Shown: positions 17,336 through 26,377 of the stretch, in pieces
Layout of the letters: the number at the start of each line of letters is the position of its first letter
How positions within the stretch are numbered: the stretch's first letter is position 1
Source: Streptomyces wedmorensis
Lineage (GTDB): Bacteria; Actinomycetota; Actinomycetes; Streptomycetales; Streptomycetaceae
Direction: 5' to 3'
Assembly (NCBI RefSeq): GCF_000716445.1
Contig: NZ_JNWK01000051.1
Span: forward strand, 5,600-69,599
Length of the DNA stretch: 64,000 nt
Made by a program: the position numbers and the translations under genes
Notes under the pieces: generated by a model
What the model saw: only the letters and a program-made list of their open reading frames with translations
Database searches by the model: none
Told to the model about the DNA's origin: nothing

Positions 17336-17998
17336 TCAGGTACGGGGCCCGTACCCGAGCGCCCGGTCGTGGAGGCGACTCAGGAGCAGCAGGGAGCAGA
17401 CGGCGCCGATCAGGGCGCAGAACATGTCCCACTGGGTGTCCCAGACATCGCCCTGGGTGGCAAGGAAGGCGTCGGCTGCCTGGCCGCCGGTCACGGCCGC
17501 CAGCCACTCCAGCATCTCGAAGACGGCGCTGAAGGCGAGGCAGGCGCAGACGGTCAGCGGGGCGAGCCAGCGGCTGCCGCGCAACGGCGAGGTGCGAACG
17601 AGGAGTTCCCGCACAAGGATCGCCGGGACGAAGCCCTGCATGAGGTGGCCGAAGCGGTCGTACGGGTTGCGTTCCAGTCCGAACCAGTCGCGCACCCAGT
17701 CGCCGGCAGGTACCTCCGCGTAGGTGTAGTGCCCGCCCACGATGAGGACCACGGCGTGCACGGCCAGCAGGCCGCAGAGCAGGCCGCTCAGCGGGAATCG
17801 CTTGCGCCGCAGGATGACCAGCGGCAGACCCAGCATCACCCACACCGTCTCCAACAGCCAGGTGGTCTGATCCCGGGCACCGAACGCCGACACCACCAGC
17901 GCTGTCGCGACGGCGAGCGCGAGGACGGCCGGCAGTGGACGGCCGGAGCTCGGCCGCGCGTCCGACGACGGGCCGACGGTCGGGAGGATCGGGGGCAT
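17336..17998 (-). CDS. DUF2238 (YjdF-like) integral membrane protein
   Basis: The 220-residue protein is predicted to span the membrane five or six times. It has the signature of the DUF2238/YjdF family: GGHYTYAEVP, then FGLERNPYDRFGHLMQGFVP, then FEMLEWLAA and QGDVWDTQWDMFCALIGA. Its biochemical role is unknown. The N-terminal 25 residues are a Pro/Ser-rich cytosolic stretch. The ATG at 17998 is used. It is transcribed toward the strong hairpin at 17268-17307 and upstream of it lies the VTT-domain membrane protein gene in the same direction, 218 bp away, so the two may be separate transcription units. Confidence 0.85.
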   Translation of the reverse strand: MPPILPTVGPSSDARPSSGRPLPAVLALAVATALVVSAFGARDQTTWLLETVWVMLGLPLVILRRKRFPLSGLLCGLLAVHAVVLIVGGHYTYAEVPAGDWVRDWFGLERNPYDRFGHLMQGFVPAILVRELLVRTSPLRGSRWLAPLTVCACLAFSAVFEMLEWLAAVTGGQAADAFLATQGDVWDTQWDMFCALIGAVCSLLLLSRLHDRALGYGPRT

Positions 17999-18216
17999 TT
18001 GCTGGCTCCTGGTGTCCGGGGTGTGACCTCATCCTCGGGCCCGCCGCGAGGACCCGGCATGAGTGCGCGTACTCAACCGCCGTACCCGAGTACCTGCTTG
18101 GGGCTTGTCCGGCGGATCACGTCCGGGGCACTGGAACTGGCTCTGGCAACGGCACTGGCACTCGCACTGTCAACGGGGTGCCGCGACGCCGCGACGCCCG
18201 CCCCCACGGGACAGGC

Positions 18217-18699
18217 TCACGACTCCTCCGCCACCCTGTCACCGCAAGACAGGGCCGCCCTTCTCCTACGCCACACCACCACTCCGCACACCGCGAGGAG
18301 GATGCCGGCCACGGCGGCCACACCGAGGGGCGTCCGCTCGGCGAAGAGCCTCCCCAGCAGTTCGAGCACGCCGAGCCCCGCGGTCGCGTAGATCAGCGCC
18401 CACGCCGCTCCGCCCACGAACAGAGCGGGGAGGTAGCGCGACAACGGCATGCGCATGCTGCCCGCGAGGAAGTTCGCGGCGGTCTGGAAACCGACCGTCA
18501 GGAAGGAGACGGCCACCACCGGCGCGCCCCACCGCTGGATCGCCCGCTCGGCCCGCTGGAACTTCGCCGAGGAGATCCGCCCCGAGAACCTGCTGCGCCG
18601 TGCACCTGCGCCGGCGAGCCACCCGACTGCGAACGTCCCCCCGGCGCGGAGCAGAACGATGACATACAGGGCTCCGGCCGTGAGCACGACCTTACCCAC
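18217..18699 (-). CDS. DedA/VTT-type membrane protein
   Basis: The 160-residue product resembles the C-terminal half of DedA family (SNARE-associated/VTT) membrane proteins, which have flippase-like roles for undecaprenyl phosphate or phospholipids. The segment FQRAERAIQRWGAPVVAVSF followed by GFQTAANFLAGSMRMPLSRY matches the re-entrant region of that family, and VVVWRRRRA ends the last helix. It is shorter than the usual 200 residues, with the N-terminal re-entrant loop reduced. The start is GTG at 18699. The function is inferred from family resemblance only. Confidence 0.75.
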   Translation of the reverse strand: MGKVVLTAGALYVIVLLRAGGTFAVGWLAGAGARRSRFSGRISSAKFQRAERAIQRWGAPVVAVSFLTVGFQTAANFLAGSMRMPLSRYLPALFVGGAAWALIYATAGLGVLELLGRLFAERTPLGVAAVAGILLAVCGVVVWRRRRAALSCGDRVAEES

Positions 18700-18998
18700 G
18701 ACGCCCCGCCCCGCACTCCCGGCCGGCCCCCAAGCCGCTCGTCACCCGCATCGGCGCCCGGCCCCCCAGGGGCGCACGACGCTCACAAGCCCGGTCACCG
18801 TCTCTCACCTGCGCCTGCCTCTGCCCGTTCCGTCCTATGGGTGTCCACGTGCGGCACCGGAACCCGACTGCACGCCAAGCAAGGCTAGCCTAACCGAACT
18901 CGCATCCAGAGATGCGGGGCAGCACGCAGCCGATGCGAGTCAGCACCTCGACGCGACCGACCACCAGCTCCCTCCGGTGTCCCGGTACCGTCCGTTCC

Positions 18999-19562
18999 AT
19001 GATCGCCCTCGATGCGCTCGTCCGCCTTTGCCCTCCGCCCGCCGATCCCCCACCTCCGGTGGACTGGTCACGAGCCGAGCACACCCTCGGTACGGCTCTG
19101 CCCACCGACTACAAACAACTCGTCGACACCTACGGCGCCGGCATCTTCGACGAGACGATCTGGCTGCTCGCCCCCTCCTCCGCGTACTACGACTGCGACC
19201 TCCACACGCAGACGACGGAACGGCACGACATCCTGGACAGCCTGTGGGAATTCGAGGACAAACCACCGGGCCTGCAAGAGCCGGGAGCCAAGGTCCTGCC
19301 CTGGGCATTCGAGGAAGGCACGGGAGCGTTCCTGTACTGGCTCGCGCGGCCCGATCAGCACCCCGACAACTGGACCGTCCTCTACAACGAGGGCCGCGGC
19401 CCCCTCTGGGAGCACCACGACATGGGCTCCCTCCCCTTCCTGCTCGCAGTGCTCACCAGAACCGCGGAAACCGAATACTTCGGCCACCTCTACGAGGCCC
19501 TCAATCCGACGGAGCACCGCTTTACGACGGCCCGCGAGGCCCTTGGAGAGCCGGGGCAGTGA
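18999..19562 (+). CDS. SMI1/KNR4 (SUKH) family protein
   Basis: The 187-residue product has SUKH-domain features: LGTALPTDYKQLVDTYGAGIF near residues 28-48 is the classical entry motif, followed by WLLAPSS and a helical/beta C-terminal part (TVLYNEGRGPLWEHHDMG). Proteins of this superfamily bind and neutralise toxins in bacterial contact-dependent or polymorphic toxin systems and also serve as scaffolds. No toxin gene is recognisable next to it, so it is either an orphan immunity protein or a housekeeping member. The start at 18999 was chosen at the beginning of the conserved fold. Confidence 0.8.
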   Translation: MIALDALVRLCPPPADPPPPVDWSRAEHTLGTALPTDYKQLVDTYGAGIFDETIWLLAPSSAYYDCDLHTQTTERHDILDSLWEFEDKPPGLQEPGAKVLPWAFEEGTGAFLYWLARPDQHPDNWTVLYNEGRGPLWEHHDMGSLPFLLAVLTRTAETEYFGHLYEALNPTEHRFTTAREALGEPGQ

Positions 19563-19720
19563 CGCCGTCGGCCGCTCGACGATGGACGGGAACGGGCGCG
19601 CGGGGCGCTCAGTCGCCGTCATGGGCTTGCCCGGCCCGACGTGCCGCCTCTGCCGCCCCGGGCGGCCGTCCGGCCCTCGACCAGCGCGATCGGTACCGCT
19701 TGTCGGCGTATGGTCCTGGT

Positions 19721-21880
19721 ATGCGAGCTGCGGTACCCGGGTACGGCGAGCAGCCCGGCGCGGCTGGGCTGCTCGGCACCGCGCTGGTCGACACCGTGCG
19801 GCGGACCGGCGCGTCTGCGGGAATGCTGTACCTGCTGGACGAGGCGACGCAGACGCTCGGCCTGGCGGTGTTGTGCGGGTTGCCGGAGGAGGTGACGTGG
19901 CCCTGGCACCGGGTGCCGCTCGGGGCGGCCACGCCGGGCAGCGTGGCCATCCGGGAGGACCGACTGGTGTGGGTCGGGTCGCAGGAGGAAATGGCCCGCG
20001 CGTACCCGCGGGTCGCGGCGAGCGCGCCGTACCGTTTCGCCCTCGCGGCCGCGCCGCTGCCCGGACGTTCCCGCTGCTGGGGCTGCCTGGTCCTGCTGTG
20101 GCCGGCCTCCCATCCGGAGCATGCCAGCCGCCGCGAGCGTGGCCACATCTCCGCCGAGGCGCGGGGCATCGCGCACGCCCTGGACCAGTCCCCGGACCCG
20201 CCACAGGCCTCCGAGCAGCCCCTCCGGGTGTCGCTCACCGAACCCCATCCGTACGCGGCCCGGACCCCGCAGGCCGCCGTGGACTATGCCGAGCGGCTGC
20301 CGGAGGGCGCGCTGGCCCTGGACCTGGAGGGCAGGATCACGTTCGTGAACGGCGCGGCGGCCGCCCTGCTCGGCCGGGCCACCGACCGGCTGCTGGGAAC
20401 CCGGCCCTGGCAGTCCGCGCCCTGGCTGGACCAGCCCGCGGTCGAGGAGCACTACCGCACCGCCGTCATCAGCCGCGAACCCGTCGAGTTCACCGCCTCC
20501 GACCCTTCAGGCCGCCTGCTGTGCTTCCAGCTCTATCCCGACGCCAGCGGCATCAGCGTCCGCATCGTCCCCGCACCCGCACCCGCACCCGCACCCGCAC
20601 CCGCACCACTCGACCCCGCCCCGGCACCGGCGCCCGCCGACGACCAACCCGCGTCCACCGCGTCCCGGCCCACCCACACGGGCCGCCTCTACCAGCTTCT
20701 CCACCTCGCGTCCGCACTCACCGAAACCGTGGCCGTCAGCGACGTCGTCGAGCTGGTCGCCGGCCAGGTCCTACCCGCATTCGGCGCCGACGGCCTGGTC
20801 CTCTCCGCGGCCGAGGCCGGCCGCCTGAAGATCACCGGCTGGCACGGCTACGACCGCCAGACCATCGAACACCTCGACGGCCTGCCCCTCGGCACCGACA
20901 TCACCCCGGCCGGGCACGTACTGTCCACCGGCATCCCGTCCTTCTTCGGCAGCGCCGAGGAGCTGGCAGGCGAGTTCCCCCAAGCCCCTCTCATCAGCGG
21001 GAAACACGCCTGGGCCTTCCTGCCGCTGCTCATCTCCGGCCGGCCCGTCGGCTGCTGCATCCTCTCCTACGACCGACCGCACACGTTCACCGCCGACGAA
21101 CGAGCGGTCCTCACCTCCCTCGCCGGCCTGATCGCCCAGGCACTGGACCGGGCCCAGCTCTACGACTCCGCACACGGACTCGCCCTGGGCCTCCAGGAAA
21201 CGCTCCTGCCGCACAGCCTCCCGGCCGTACCCGGCCTCACGATGGCCGCCCGCTACCTGCCCGCCAGCCGCGGCATGGACATCGGCGGCGACTTCTACGA
21301 CGTCATCCGCCTCGACGCCACCACCGTCGCCGCCGTCATAGGCGACGTCCAAGGCCACAACGTCTCCGCCGCCGCCCTGATGGGCCAGGTCCGCACCGCC
21401 ATCCGCGCCACCGCCGGCGCCCCGCCAGACCAGGTCCTGACCCACACCAACCACGTCCTGATGGACCTCGGCACCGACCTGCTCGTCTCCACCCTGTACG
21501 CGCAGATCGACCTCGCCCACGGGCAGGCCACCCTGGCCAGCGCCGGCCATCCCCCGCCCCTCCTCCACCGCCCGGGGCAGCCGGGCCTCGTCGTCGACCT
21601 CGACCCCGGCCCCCTCTTCGGCATCGACATCGACACGCCCTACCCCGTCACCGACCTCCCCCTCCCGCCGGGAAGCACCCTCGCCCTCTACACCGACGGA
21701 CTCGTCGAAGTGCCCGGCACCGACCCCGACCGAACCGCCGCCGACCTCGCCGAGCACCTCGCCCTCCAACCCGCCGAGGACGTCGAAAACCTCATCGACC
21801 ACCTCATCCGCCGCGCCTGGCCCACCGGCCGGTACACCGACGACACCGCCCTGCTCCTCCTGCGCACCACCGACCTCTGA
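19721..21880 (+). CDS. GAF/PAS/GAF-PP2C (SpoIIE-type) serine phosphatase
   Basis: The 719-residue protein has an N-terminal GAF-like domain (to about residue 155), a PAS-like segment (about 185-275: GALALDLEGRITFVNGAAAAL), an Ala-Pro repeat linker (about 285-305), a second GAF domain (about 325-475) and a C-terminal PP2C phosphatase. The phosphatase carries SRGMDIGGDFYDV, IGDVQGHN, YTDGLVE and DDTALLLLR, the metal-binding motifs of SpoIIE/RsbU-type enzymes. Such proteins dephosphorylate anti-anti-sigma factors and so activate stress sigma factors. The signal, possibly redox or light, is unknown. The start at 19721 follows family length, though an upstream frame remains open. Confidence 0.88.
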   Translation: MRAAVPGYGEQPGAAGLLGTALVDTVRRTGASAGMLYLLDEATQTLGLAVLCGLPEEVTWPWHRVPLGAATPGSVAIREDRLVWVGSQEEMARAYPRVAASAPYRFALAAAPLPGRSRCWGCLVLLWPASHPEHASRRERGHISAEARGIAHALDQSPDPPQASEQPLRVSLTEPHPYAARTPQAAVDYAERLPEGALALDLEGRITFVNGAAAALLGRATDRLLGTRPWQSAPWLDQPAVEEHYRTAVISREPVEFTASDPSGRLLCFQLYPDASGISVRIVPAPAPAPAPAPAPLDPAPAPAPADDQPASTASRPTHTGRLYQLLHLASALTETVAVSDVVELVAGQVLPAFGADGLVLSAAEAGRLKITGWHGYDRQTIEHLDGLPLGTDITPAGHVLSTGIPSFFGSAEELAGEFPQAPLISGKHAWAFLPLLISGRPVGCCILSYDRPHTFTADERAVLTSLAGLIAQALDRAQLYDSAHGLALGLQETLLPHSLPAVPGLTMAARYLPASRGMDIGGDFYDVIRLDATTVAAVIGDVQGHNVSAAALMGQVRTAIRATAGAPPDQVLTHTNHVLMDLGTDLLVSTLYAQIDLAHGQATLASAGHPPPLLHRPGQPGLVVDLDPGPLFGIDIDTPYPVTDLPLPPGSTLALYTDGLVEVPGTDPDRTAADLAEHLALQPAEDVENLIDHLIRRAWPTGRYTDDTALLLLRTTDL

Positions 21881-22306
21881 AGCCCAGCAGGCCGCCCCGC
21901 GGCTCCCCCGGGCTCCTGACACCCCTAACGGAAGGTGGCGATGCCCCACCGTGGCCCGCGTCACCGGCTCACGGGCGTGACTGCTCCGGATAGCGGCAGC
22001 GGCAGTCAGGCCAGTGGCCAGTGGCCACCCGCCACGACCGCAGGCACGGGAAGCAGTGACCGGGCTACCGGAGCGACCGGTACGCGAGGAGACCGTTCAT
22101 CGGCCGGGGAGCAGCTGTCTTCATGTCACGAGTCCGCCGGAGACATGCTCTGGTCGGGGCGTTCGGTAACGCCCTTCAAGCGACTCCACTTCACCCACTC
22201 ACGCCCGTACAGCACGCCAGATGTCGGGCCGCGCGGTCCTCGAATCCGACGTTCCCGGGCTTGGCGGTGCTCGTCGACTGGTTCCCCGCGGAGGCCCAGT
22301 AGCCGA
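21881..22306. other. Intergenic, no gene recognised
   Basis: This 426-bp stretch separates the phosphatase from the SRAP gene. It contains a GC-rich, partly symmetric segment near 21893-21917 that could help end the phosphatase transcript, and a short CAGTGGC duplication near 22010-22025. No ORF has family-like sequence or a good ribosome site. I see nothing else. Confidence 0.5.
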
Positions 22307-23041
22307 TCAGGGAGCCGTGTCGAGCAGGTGGGCACCGTTGTTGCGGACGTTGTTGACTGCGGTGGAGACCGGGCGGGTGCTGAGTCGGCCGTCCGCTGGC
22401 CGGGTGAGCAGGGCGCGGAGGTCGTCGGTGTCGTGGTGGTGGGGGTCGAGCCACGTGTCGTAGCGGTCGGGGGTGAGGGCGAGCGGCATGCGGGGGTGGA
22501 TGTGGCCGGCCGCGTCGGTGGCCTCGGTGGTGATGATCGTGCAGGTCGTCAGCCAGGCGTCGGGGTCGTCGTCGCTGCTGACGTCGGGGTTGCGCCAGTA
22601 CTCATACAGCCCCGCCATGGCCATCACCTGGCCATCCGAAGGGTGGATGAAGTACGGCTGCTTGCGGGTCTTTCCCGTCGCCTCGTCCTTCACCGGCTCC
22701 CATTCGTAGAAGCCGTCCGCCGGCAGCAGGCAGCGGCGCTTGGCGAAGGCACGCCGGTACGCGGGCTTCTCGTGCACGGTCTCCACCCGGGCGTTGATCA
22801 TCCGGGAGCCCACCTTCGGGTCCTTCGCCCACGACGGCACCAGCCCCCACTTCAGCGCCCGTAGCTGGCGGCGCACCTCGCCACCCTCTTCCCGGCCCGC
22901 GCGTTCGAGGATCGCGTAGACCTCGTCGGTCGGCGCAACGTTCCAGCTCGGTTCCAACTTCTCGTCGGGGCGCCAGTCGGTGACCTGAAAGAGACGGGTC
23001 AGGTCTTCAGGGCTGCGTGTCGAGGTGTAACGGCCGCACAT
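22307..23041 (-). CDS. SRAP/HMCES-type DNA-protein crosslink protein (YedK-like)
   Basis: The 244-residue product is an SOS response-associated peptidase family protein. Members form a covalent link between Cys2 and an abasic site in single-stranded DNA, protecting it. The start gives MCGRYT, with Cys2 exposed after removal of Met1, the essential feature. WNVAPT (33-38), WGLVPSWAKD (65-74), NARVET (83-88), LLPADGFYEW (105-114, catalytic Glu113) and GHIHPRMPL near residue 198 are the other family motifs. The ATG at 23041 is fixed by Cys2. The ORF frame extends further upstream without meaning. Confidence 0.93.
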   Translation of the reverse strand: MCGRYTSTRSPEDLTRLFQVTDWRPDEKLEPSWNVAPTDEVYAILERAGREEGGEVRRQLRALKWGLVPSWAKDPKVGSRMINARVETVHEKPAYRRAFAKRRCLLPADGFYEWEPVKDEATGKTRKQPYFIHPSDGQVMAMAGLYEYWRNPDVSSDDDPDAWLTTCTIITTEATDAAGHIHPRMPLALTPDRYDTWLDPHHHDTDDLRALLTRPADGRLSTRPVSTAVNNVRNNGAHLLDTAP

Positions 23042-23323
23042 GAAACCACTGTGCCACGGCGCCTTGACGGAAGTGATGACAAAGCAGCGAACGGGCAGCC
23101 GCCGTCTGCTCCCTCGGGCCGTCGGCGCCGGAACGCCGTACACGCCCGATTCCACGGAAGGACGGAGTTGTTCCCGTACGACGAGCCGGCGGGAGGTCCA
23201 CGCCGCGAGACCCGTCCGCCAGGCCGGATTCGAGGCGGTGTGATGATCTACTGCAGAGAGCGACCATGCGCTCGGCCGGTCCGTACAAGGGCTTCCGGCG
23301 GGCGGAGAGTGAATGAGGCTGCC

Positions 23324-23704
23324 ATGACCGAACCGACGAAGCCCGAGATCGACGTTCCCGAGGGCGAGGCTCCGACCGAGCTGACGACCCGCGACCTCGT
23401 CATCGGAGATGGGCCTGAGGCGAAGCCGGGCAACGTCGTCCAGGTTCACTACGTCGGGGTCACGTTCGCGTCCGGCAAGGAGTTCGACGCGTCGTGGGAC
23501 CGGGGCCAGCCGTTCAAGTTCGCCGTGGGCGGTGGCAGGGTCATCAAGGGCTGGGACCGCGGCATCAGGGGGATGAAGGTCGGCGGTCGGCGCGAGATCG
23601 TCATTCCCCCGCGCCTCGGCTACGGCAACCAGTCGCCCTCGCCGTTGATCCCTGCGGGCTCGACACTCGTCTTCGTGGTCGACCTGCTTTCGGTCACAGC
23701 CTGA
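23324..23704 (+). CDS. FKBP-type peptidyl-prolyl cis-trans isomerase
   Basis: The 126-residue protein is a single FKBP domain that speeds rotation about prolyl bonds, probably in the cytosol since there is no signal peptide. VQVHYVGVTFASGKEFDASW, then GRVIKGWDRGIRGMKVGGRR, IPPRLGYGN and STLVFVVDLL are all classical FKBP motifs, with the aromatic active-site residues (Y, F, W, Y, F) present. ATG 23324 has GAGG about 8 bases before it. It overlaps the 3' end of a convergent hypothetical gene by 11 bp. Confidence 0.95.
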   Translation: MTEPTKPEIDVPEGEAPTELTTRDLVIGDGPEAKPGNVVQVHYVGVTFASGKEFDASWDRGQPFKFAVGGGRVIKGWDRGIRGMKVGGRREIVIPPRLGYGNQSPSPLIPAGSTLVFVVDLLSVTA

Positions 23705-23990
23705 GGCCTGCTGCTGGGTGCGTGGCGCACGTGAGTGCAGCAGACAGGCGCGGCGAGATCGCGAAGACGACGCACCCGCCGTCGAAGCCGGCGACGATGC
23801 GAGGCTCTCCGGCTTCGACGAGTTCCTCGAAGCTGCCGCCCGCCAGGAGGCATTCCCACTCGAGCACCGCCTCTTCGGGATCGAAGTTGCCGAAGGAGAG
23901 GGACTCGAATGCCCGTCCCGGCCCGGTCCGGAGGGCCAGGCTCGCTGACGTGTCGTCCGGTGCCACGAAGAACTTCACGATGATGCCCAC
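23694..23990 (-). CDS. Hypothetical protein, about 98 residues
   Basis: The protein, starting at a GTG at 23990 (a further in-frame ATG lies at 24035), begins GIIVKFFVAPDDTSAS after the start residue. It reads as a compact acidic alpha/beta protein with FGNFDPEEAVLEWECLLAGG and FEELVEAGEPRIVAG. No function is known to me. Its normal codon usage and protein-like composition support it being real. The N-terminal start is uncertain, and the C-terminal 10 residues overlap the convergent FKBP gene. Confidence 0.6.
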   Translation of the reverse strand: MGIIVKFFVAPDDTSASLALRTGPGRAFESLSFGNFDPEEAVLEWECLLAGGSFEELVEAGEPRIVAGFDGGCVVFAISPRLSAALTCATHPAAGLRL

Positions 23991-24108
23991 CCTGGCATCG
24001 TCCCCGACAGCCCACAGCCATGATCGACCGGGCAAGTCCTACGCACGCGGTGGTCTGAGCTGACGTCTCGCATGCCCCCAGCGGTGTTCCGGAAGGGCAG
24101 GGGCCGGA

Positions 24109-24579
24109 TCACGTCCGGACGGGCGGGCCGGAGGGCCGCCCGTCACGCAGGGTCCGGCAGGGACGGTTTGGCTGCCGGGGGCCCGTGGGCCGCCGCTTCC
24201 GGGATGCCCGCTCGTCGGCGTCCGCCAGCCAGAACCAGACGGGCGGGAAGAGCAGCTCGATCACGGTCAGTACCACCTGGAACGAGTGCGGCCATCCGTG
24301 CACCGCCAGGGAGAGCAACCGCCCCACGCCTCCCAGCAGGAACACCGCTGCGAGCCACCGCACCACCTTCGCCGGGACGGGGTCCTGCCGGGCCGCCCAG
24401 AGCCAGACCAGGCCGTACCCGGCGAAGATCGCACCGAAGAACCGGCCCAGGCTGTCCAAAGTCGGGCCGGCGTCGGCCTCGCCCGGGATCGCGGCGTTGC
24501 CGCCGACCACGTGGAAGAGCCCGATCGCCGTGCAGGCGAGGCCCATCACCCATGCGAACACCCGGAGCGCTTTGGCCAT
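24109..24579 (-). CDS. DUF4345-type membrane protein
   Basis: The 156-residue product has four predicted transmembrane helices (about residues 5-27, 43-63, 77-95 and 103-122) and the layout of DUF4345 proteins: FHVVGGNAAIPG at the first loop, FFGAIFAGYGLVWLWAAR in the second helix, and GGVGRLLSLAVHGWPH in the third. The role is unknown. ATG 24579 is preceded by AGGGG. It is divergent from a TetR gene, with two related operator-like sites in the 84-bp gap, so it is the probable target. Confidence 0.85.
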   Translation of the reverse strand: MAKALRVFAWVMGLACTAIGLFHVVGGNAAIPGEADAGPTLDSLGRFFGAIFAGYGLVWLWAARQDPVPAKVVRWLAAVFLLGGVGRLLSLAVHGWPHSFQVVLTVIELLFPPVWFWLADADERASRKRRPTGPRQPNRPCRTLRDGRPSGPPVRT

Positions 24580-24596
24580 GACTTCACCCCTGCTAG

Positions 24597-24650
24597 TTGA
24601 CGCGTGTCTACTTAGCTTGAGCGTAGCCCGCCCTAGTAGACGAGTGTCAA
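24597..24650. promoter_or_regulatory. Paired operators between DUF4345 and TetR genes
   Basis: TTGACGCGTGTCTACT at 24597-24612 and AGTAGACGAGTGTCAA at 24635-24650 form an imperfect inverted pair; each contains a GAC-N4-GTC core. They lie in the gap between the divergent DUF4345 and TetR genes and overlap the likely promoters (TTGAC at 24597 on the plus strand, CTTGAC on the minus strand). Each site would take one TetR dimer. Confidence 0.65.
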
Positions 24651-24663
24651 GTAGTATGGAGGT

Positions 24664-25275
24664 GTGCCGCCCCGCCAGCGTCTGACTCCAGCCGACCGCC
24701 GCGCCCAACTCCTCACTGTCGGTGCCCGGCTCTTCTCCGCCGCCCCCTACGACGACGTCCTGATGGAGGACGTCGCCCGACAGGCCGGCGTATCCCGCGC
24801 CTTGCTCTACCAGCACTTCCCGAGCAAGCACGCCCTGTTCGCGGCGGTCTACCAGCAGGCGTCGGACCGGCTGCTGGAGGCGACCGAGTTCGACCCCGGC
24901 GTCACACTCGTCGAGCAGCTCGCCCAAGGCCTGGACGCCCACCTCGACTACTTCATCGCCAACCGCCACGCCGTCCTGGCCGCGAACCGGGTGCTGGCGG
25001 GCGACCCTGTCATCCAGACGATCATGACGGACGAACTGGACGCCCTGCGCTCACGCCTCCTCGGCGTGCTCCCGCTCGCCGACGAACGCACCCACGCCGC
25101 CGTCTCCGCGGCGCTGAAGGCCTGGCTCGTGTTCGTCCAGGTGCTCTGCGTGGACTGGCTGACGCAAGAGACCTGCACCCGCATCGAACTGCGGGACAGC
25201 TGCATCGGCGCGGCGGTCGGCGCCCTGCGCCCTTTGTTCTCCGAGGATCCCGCCCCGGACTGGCCGACCAGATGA
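24664..25275 (+). CDS. TetR/AcrR family repressor
   Basis: The 203-residue protein starts with GTG at 24664 (GGAGGT just upstream) and has a standard TetR domain: RAQLLTVGARLFSAAPYDDV, then LMEDVARQAGVSRALLYQHF, near residues 10-50. The C-terminal ligand domain is of the actinobacterial kind. The divergent partner is the DUF4345 membrane protein, which it likely represses together with itself via the sites at 24597-24650. The ligand is unknown. Confidence 0.9.
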   Translation: MPPRQRLTPADRRAQLLTVGARLFSAAPYDDVLMEDVARQAGVSRALLYQHFPSKHALFAAVYQQASDRLLEATEFDPGVTLVEQLAQGLDAHLDYFIANRHAVLAANRVLAGDPVIQTIMTDELDALRSRLLGVLPLADERTHAAVSAALKAWLVFVQVLCVDWLTQETCTRIELRDSCIGAAVGALRPLFSEDPAPDWPTR

Positions 25276-25322
25276 AGACGGCGGCGAGACGGCCAGGTGC
25301 CGTCAGCGGCCCGCCTCCGCAG

Positions 25323-26303
25323 TCAGTTACGTTCGCCCTTCCGCGAGCCGAAGCGCTCGGGAAGGCCCGTCCAGCGGACGGGAGTGCCGTCGGCACCGTT
25401 GGTGAGCCAGGAGCCGTCGCCCAGGGGAACCAGTTCGTACGCGTTGTCCGTCTCGACGGGGAAGTCGCCGCTGAGCGTGCCCGTGCGCACGTCGACCAGG
25501 TGGCAGCGGAACCACTCCTCCTCGTCCTGGCCCTCACCGCCCAGGGTGACGACGGCCAGGTCGGGGGTCAGGTAGCCGCCGCTCCATTCGATGAAGGTGG
25601 TTTCCGGGTCGAAGCCGAAGGCTTCGACGGGCAGTGTGAAGAGCACGTCGCCGCTGGGGTGGTGATGGAAGGCGACGTCGGCCTGGCCGTGGTCGACGGT
25701 CATGAACTGCCGGCCGTCCGGTGCCAGGTCGATGAGGCAGCGGTCCCACCAGGGGTACGTCACGAACTCGGCCTCACCGTCGACCCCGACCGTACCCCGC
25801 AGAATGACGGCGCCGTCCTGACCCTCGCCGATGTCGAGGTAGATGCTGCCGTCCGCCGGGTGCACGTGGTGGTTGGCGGCATGCCCGACTGCCTTCAGCT
25901 CCCGGCGGGCGAGGACCGCTCCCGTGTCGGCGTCGTGGACGACCCACCGGTCTCCTCCCCCGCGTCCCGCCATGGCGTCGGGTCGGTAGACCCACACGGT
26001 CCGGCCGTCCCGAGACAGCGCACAGTCAGGCACGTGACCGTAGGGCCGGTCGGAGCGCGGTTCGAAGTCCGTCTTCCACACGAGGCCACCGGCACGCCCG
26101 AGGCAGACGACGCCGTTCAGCGTCGCGTACACGACTCGCTCAAGATCGGGCCGGACCACCGAGGCCACGACCTCGTCCCCAGGGCGCGCCTGGAACACCG
26201 CGGCGGGCTCCAGCACCCCGTAAACATCGGATTCGACCACGTAGACGTGGATCCACCCGTCGCGGTGGCGCGTGATCACCTTCGGATGCCGCACAGAAAC
26301 CAT
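25323..26303 (-). CDS. Beta-propeller-like hypothetical protein
   Basis: The 326-residue protein is made of repeated short beta-strand segments with DG and GxVW motifs (DGWIHVYVVESDVYG, DGRTVWVYRP, DGRQFMTVDH). This suggests a WD40-like or quinoprotein-like beta-propeller. There is no signal peptide or membrane segment, so it is cytosolic. I cannot assign a function. The ATG at 26303 is used. It lies between the TetR and MarR genes but is not linked to either by overlap. Confidence 0.75.
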   Translation of the reverse strand: MVSVRHPKVITRHRDGWIHVYVVESDVYGVLEPAAVFQARPGDEVVASVVRPDLERVVYATLNGVVCLGRAGGLVWKTDFEPRSDRPYGHVPDCALSRDGRTVWVYRPDAMAGRGGGDRWVVHDADTGAVLARRELKAVGHAANHHVHPADGSIYLDIGEGQDGAVILRGTVGVDGEAEFVTYPWWDRCLIDLAPDGRQFMTVDHGQADVAFHHHPSGDVLFTLPVEAFGFDPETTFIEWSGGYLTPDLAVVTLGGEGQDEEEWFRCHLVDVRTGTLSGDFPVETDNAYELVPLGDGSWLTNGADGTPVRWTGLPERFGSRKGERN

Positions 26304-26377
26304 CCGCCGAGGCTAGCGCGTGGCCCAGGCCGGCCGTCGGCCGGGCGAAGCGCAGGCCACCTCGCCGGGGGCTGAGG

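Noticed and set aside
19012..21993. 993-codon plus-strand open frame, Arg/Pro-rich
   Set aside because: It is a shadow of the SUKH and phosphatase genes in another frame; its composition is typical of out-of-frame GC-rich DNA.
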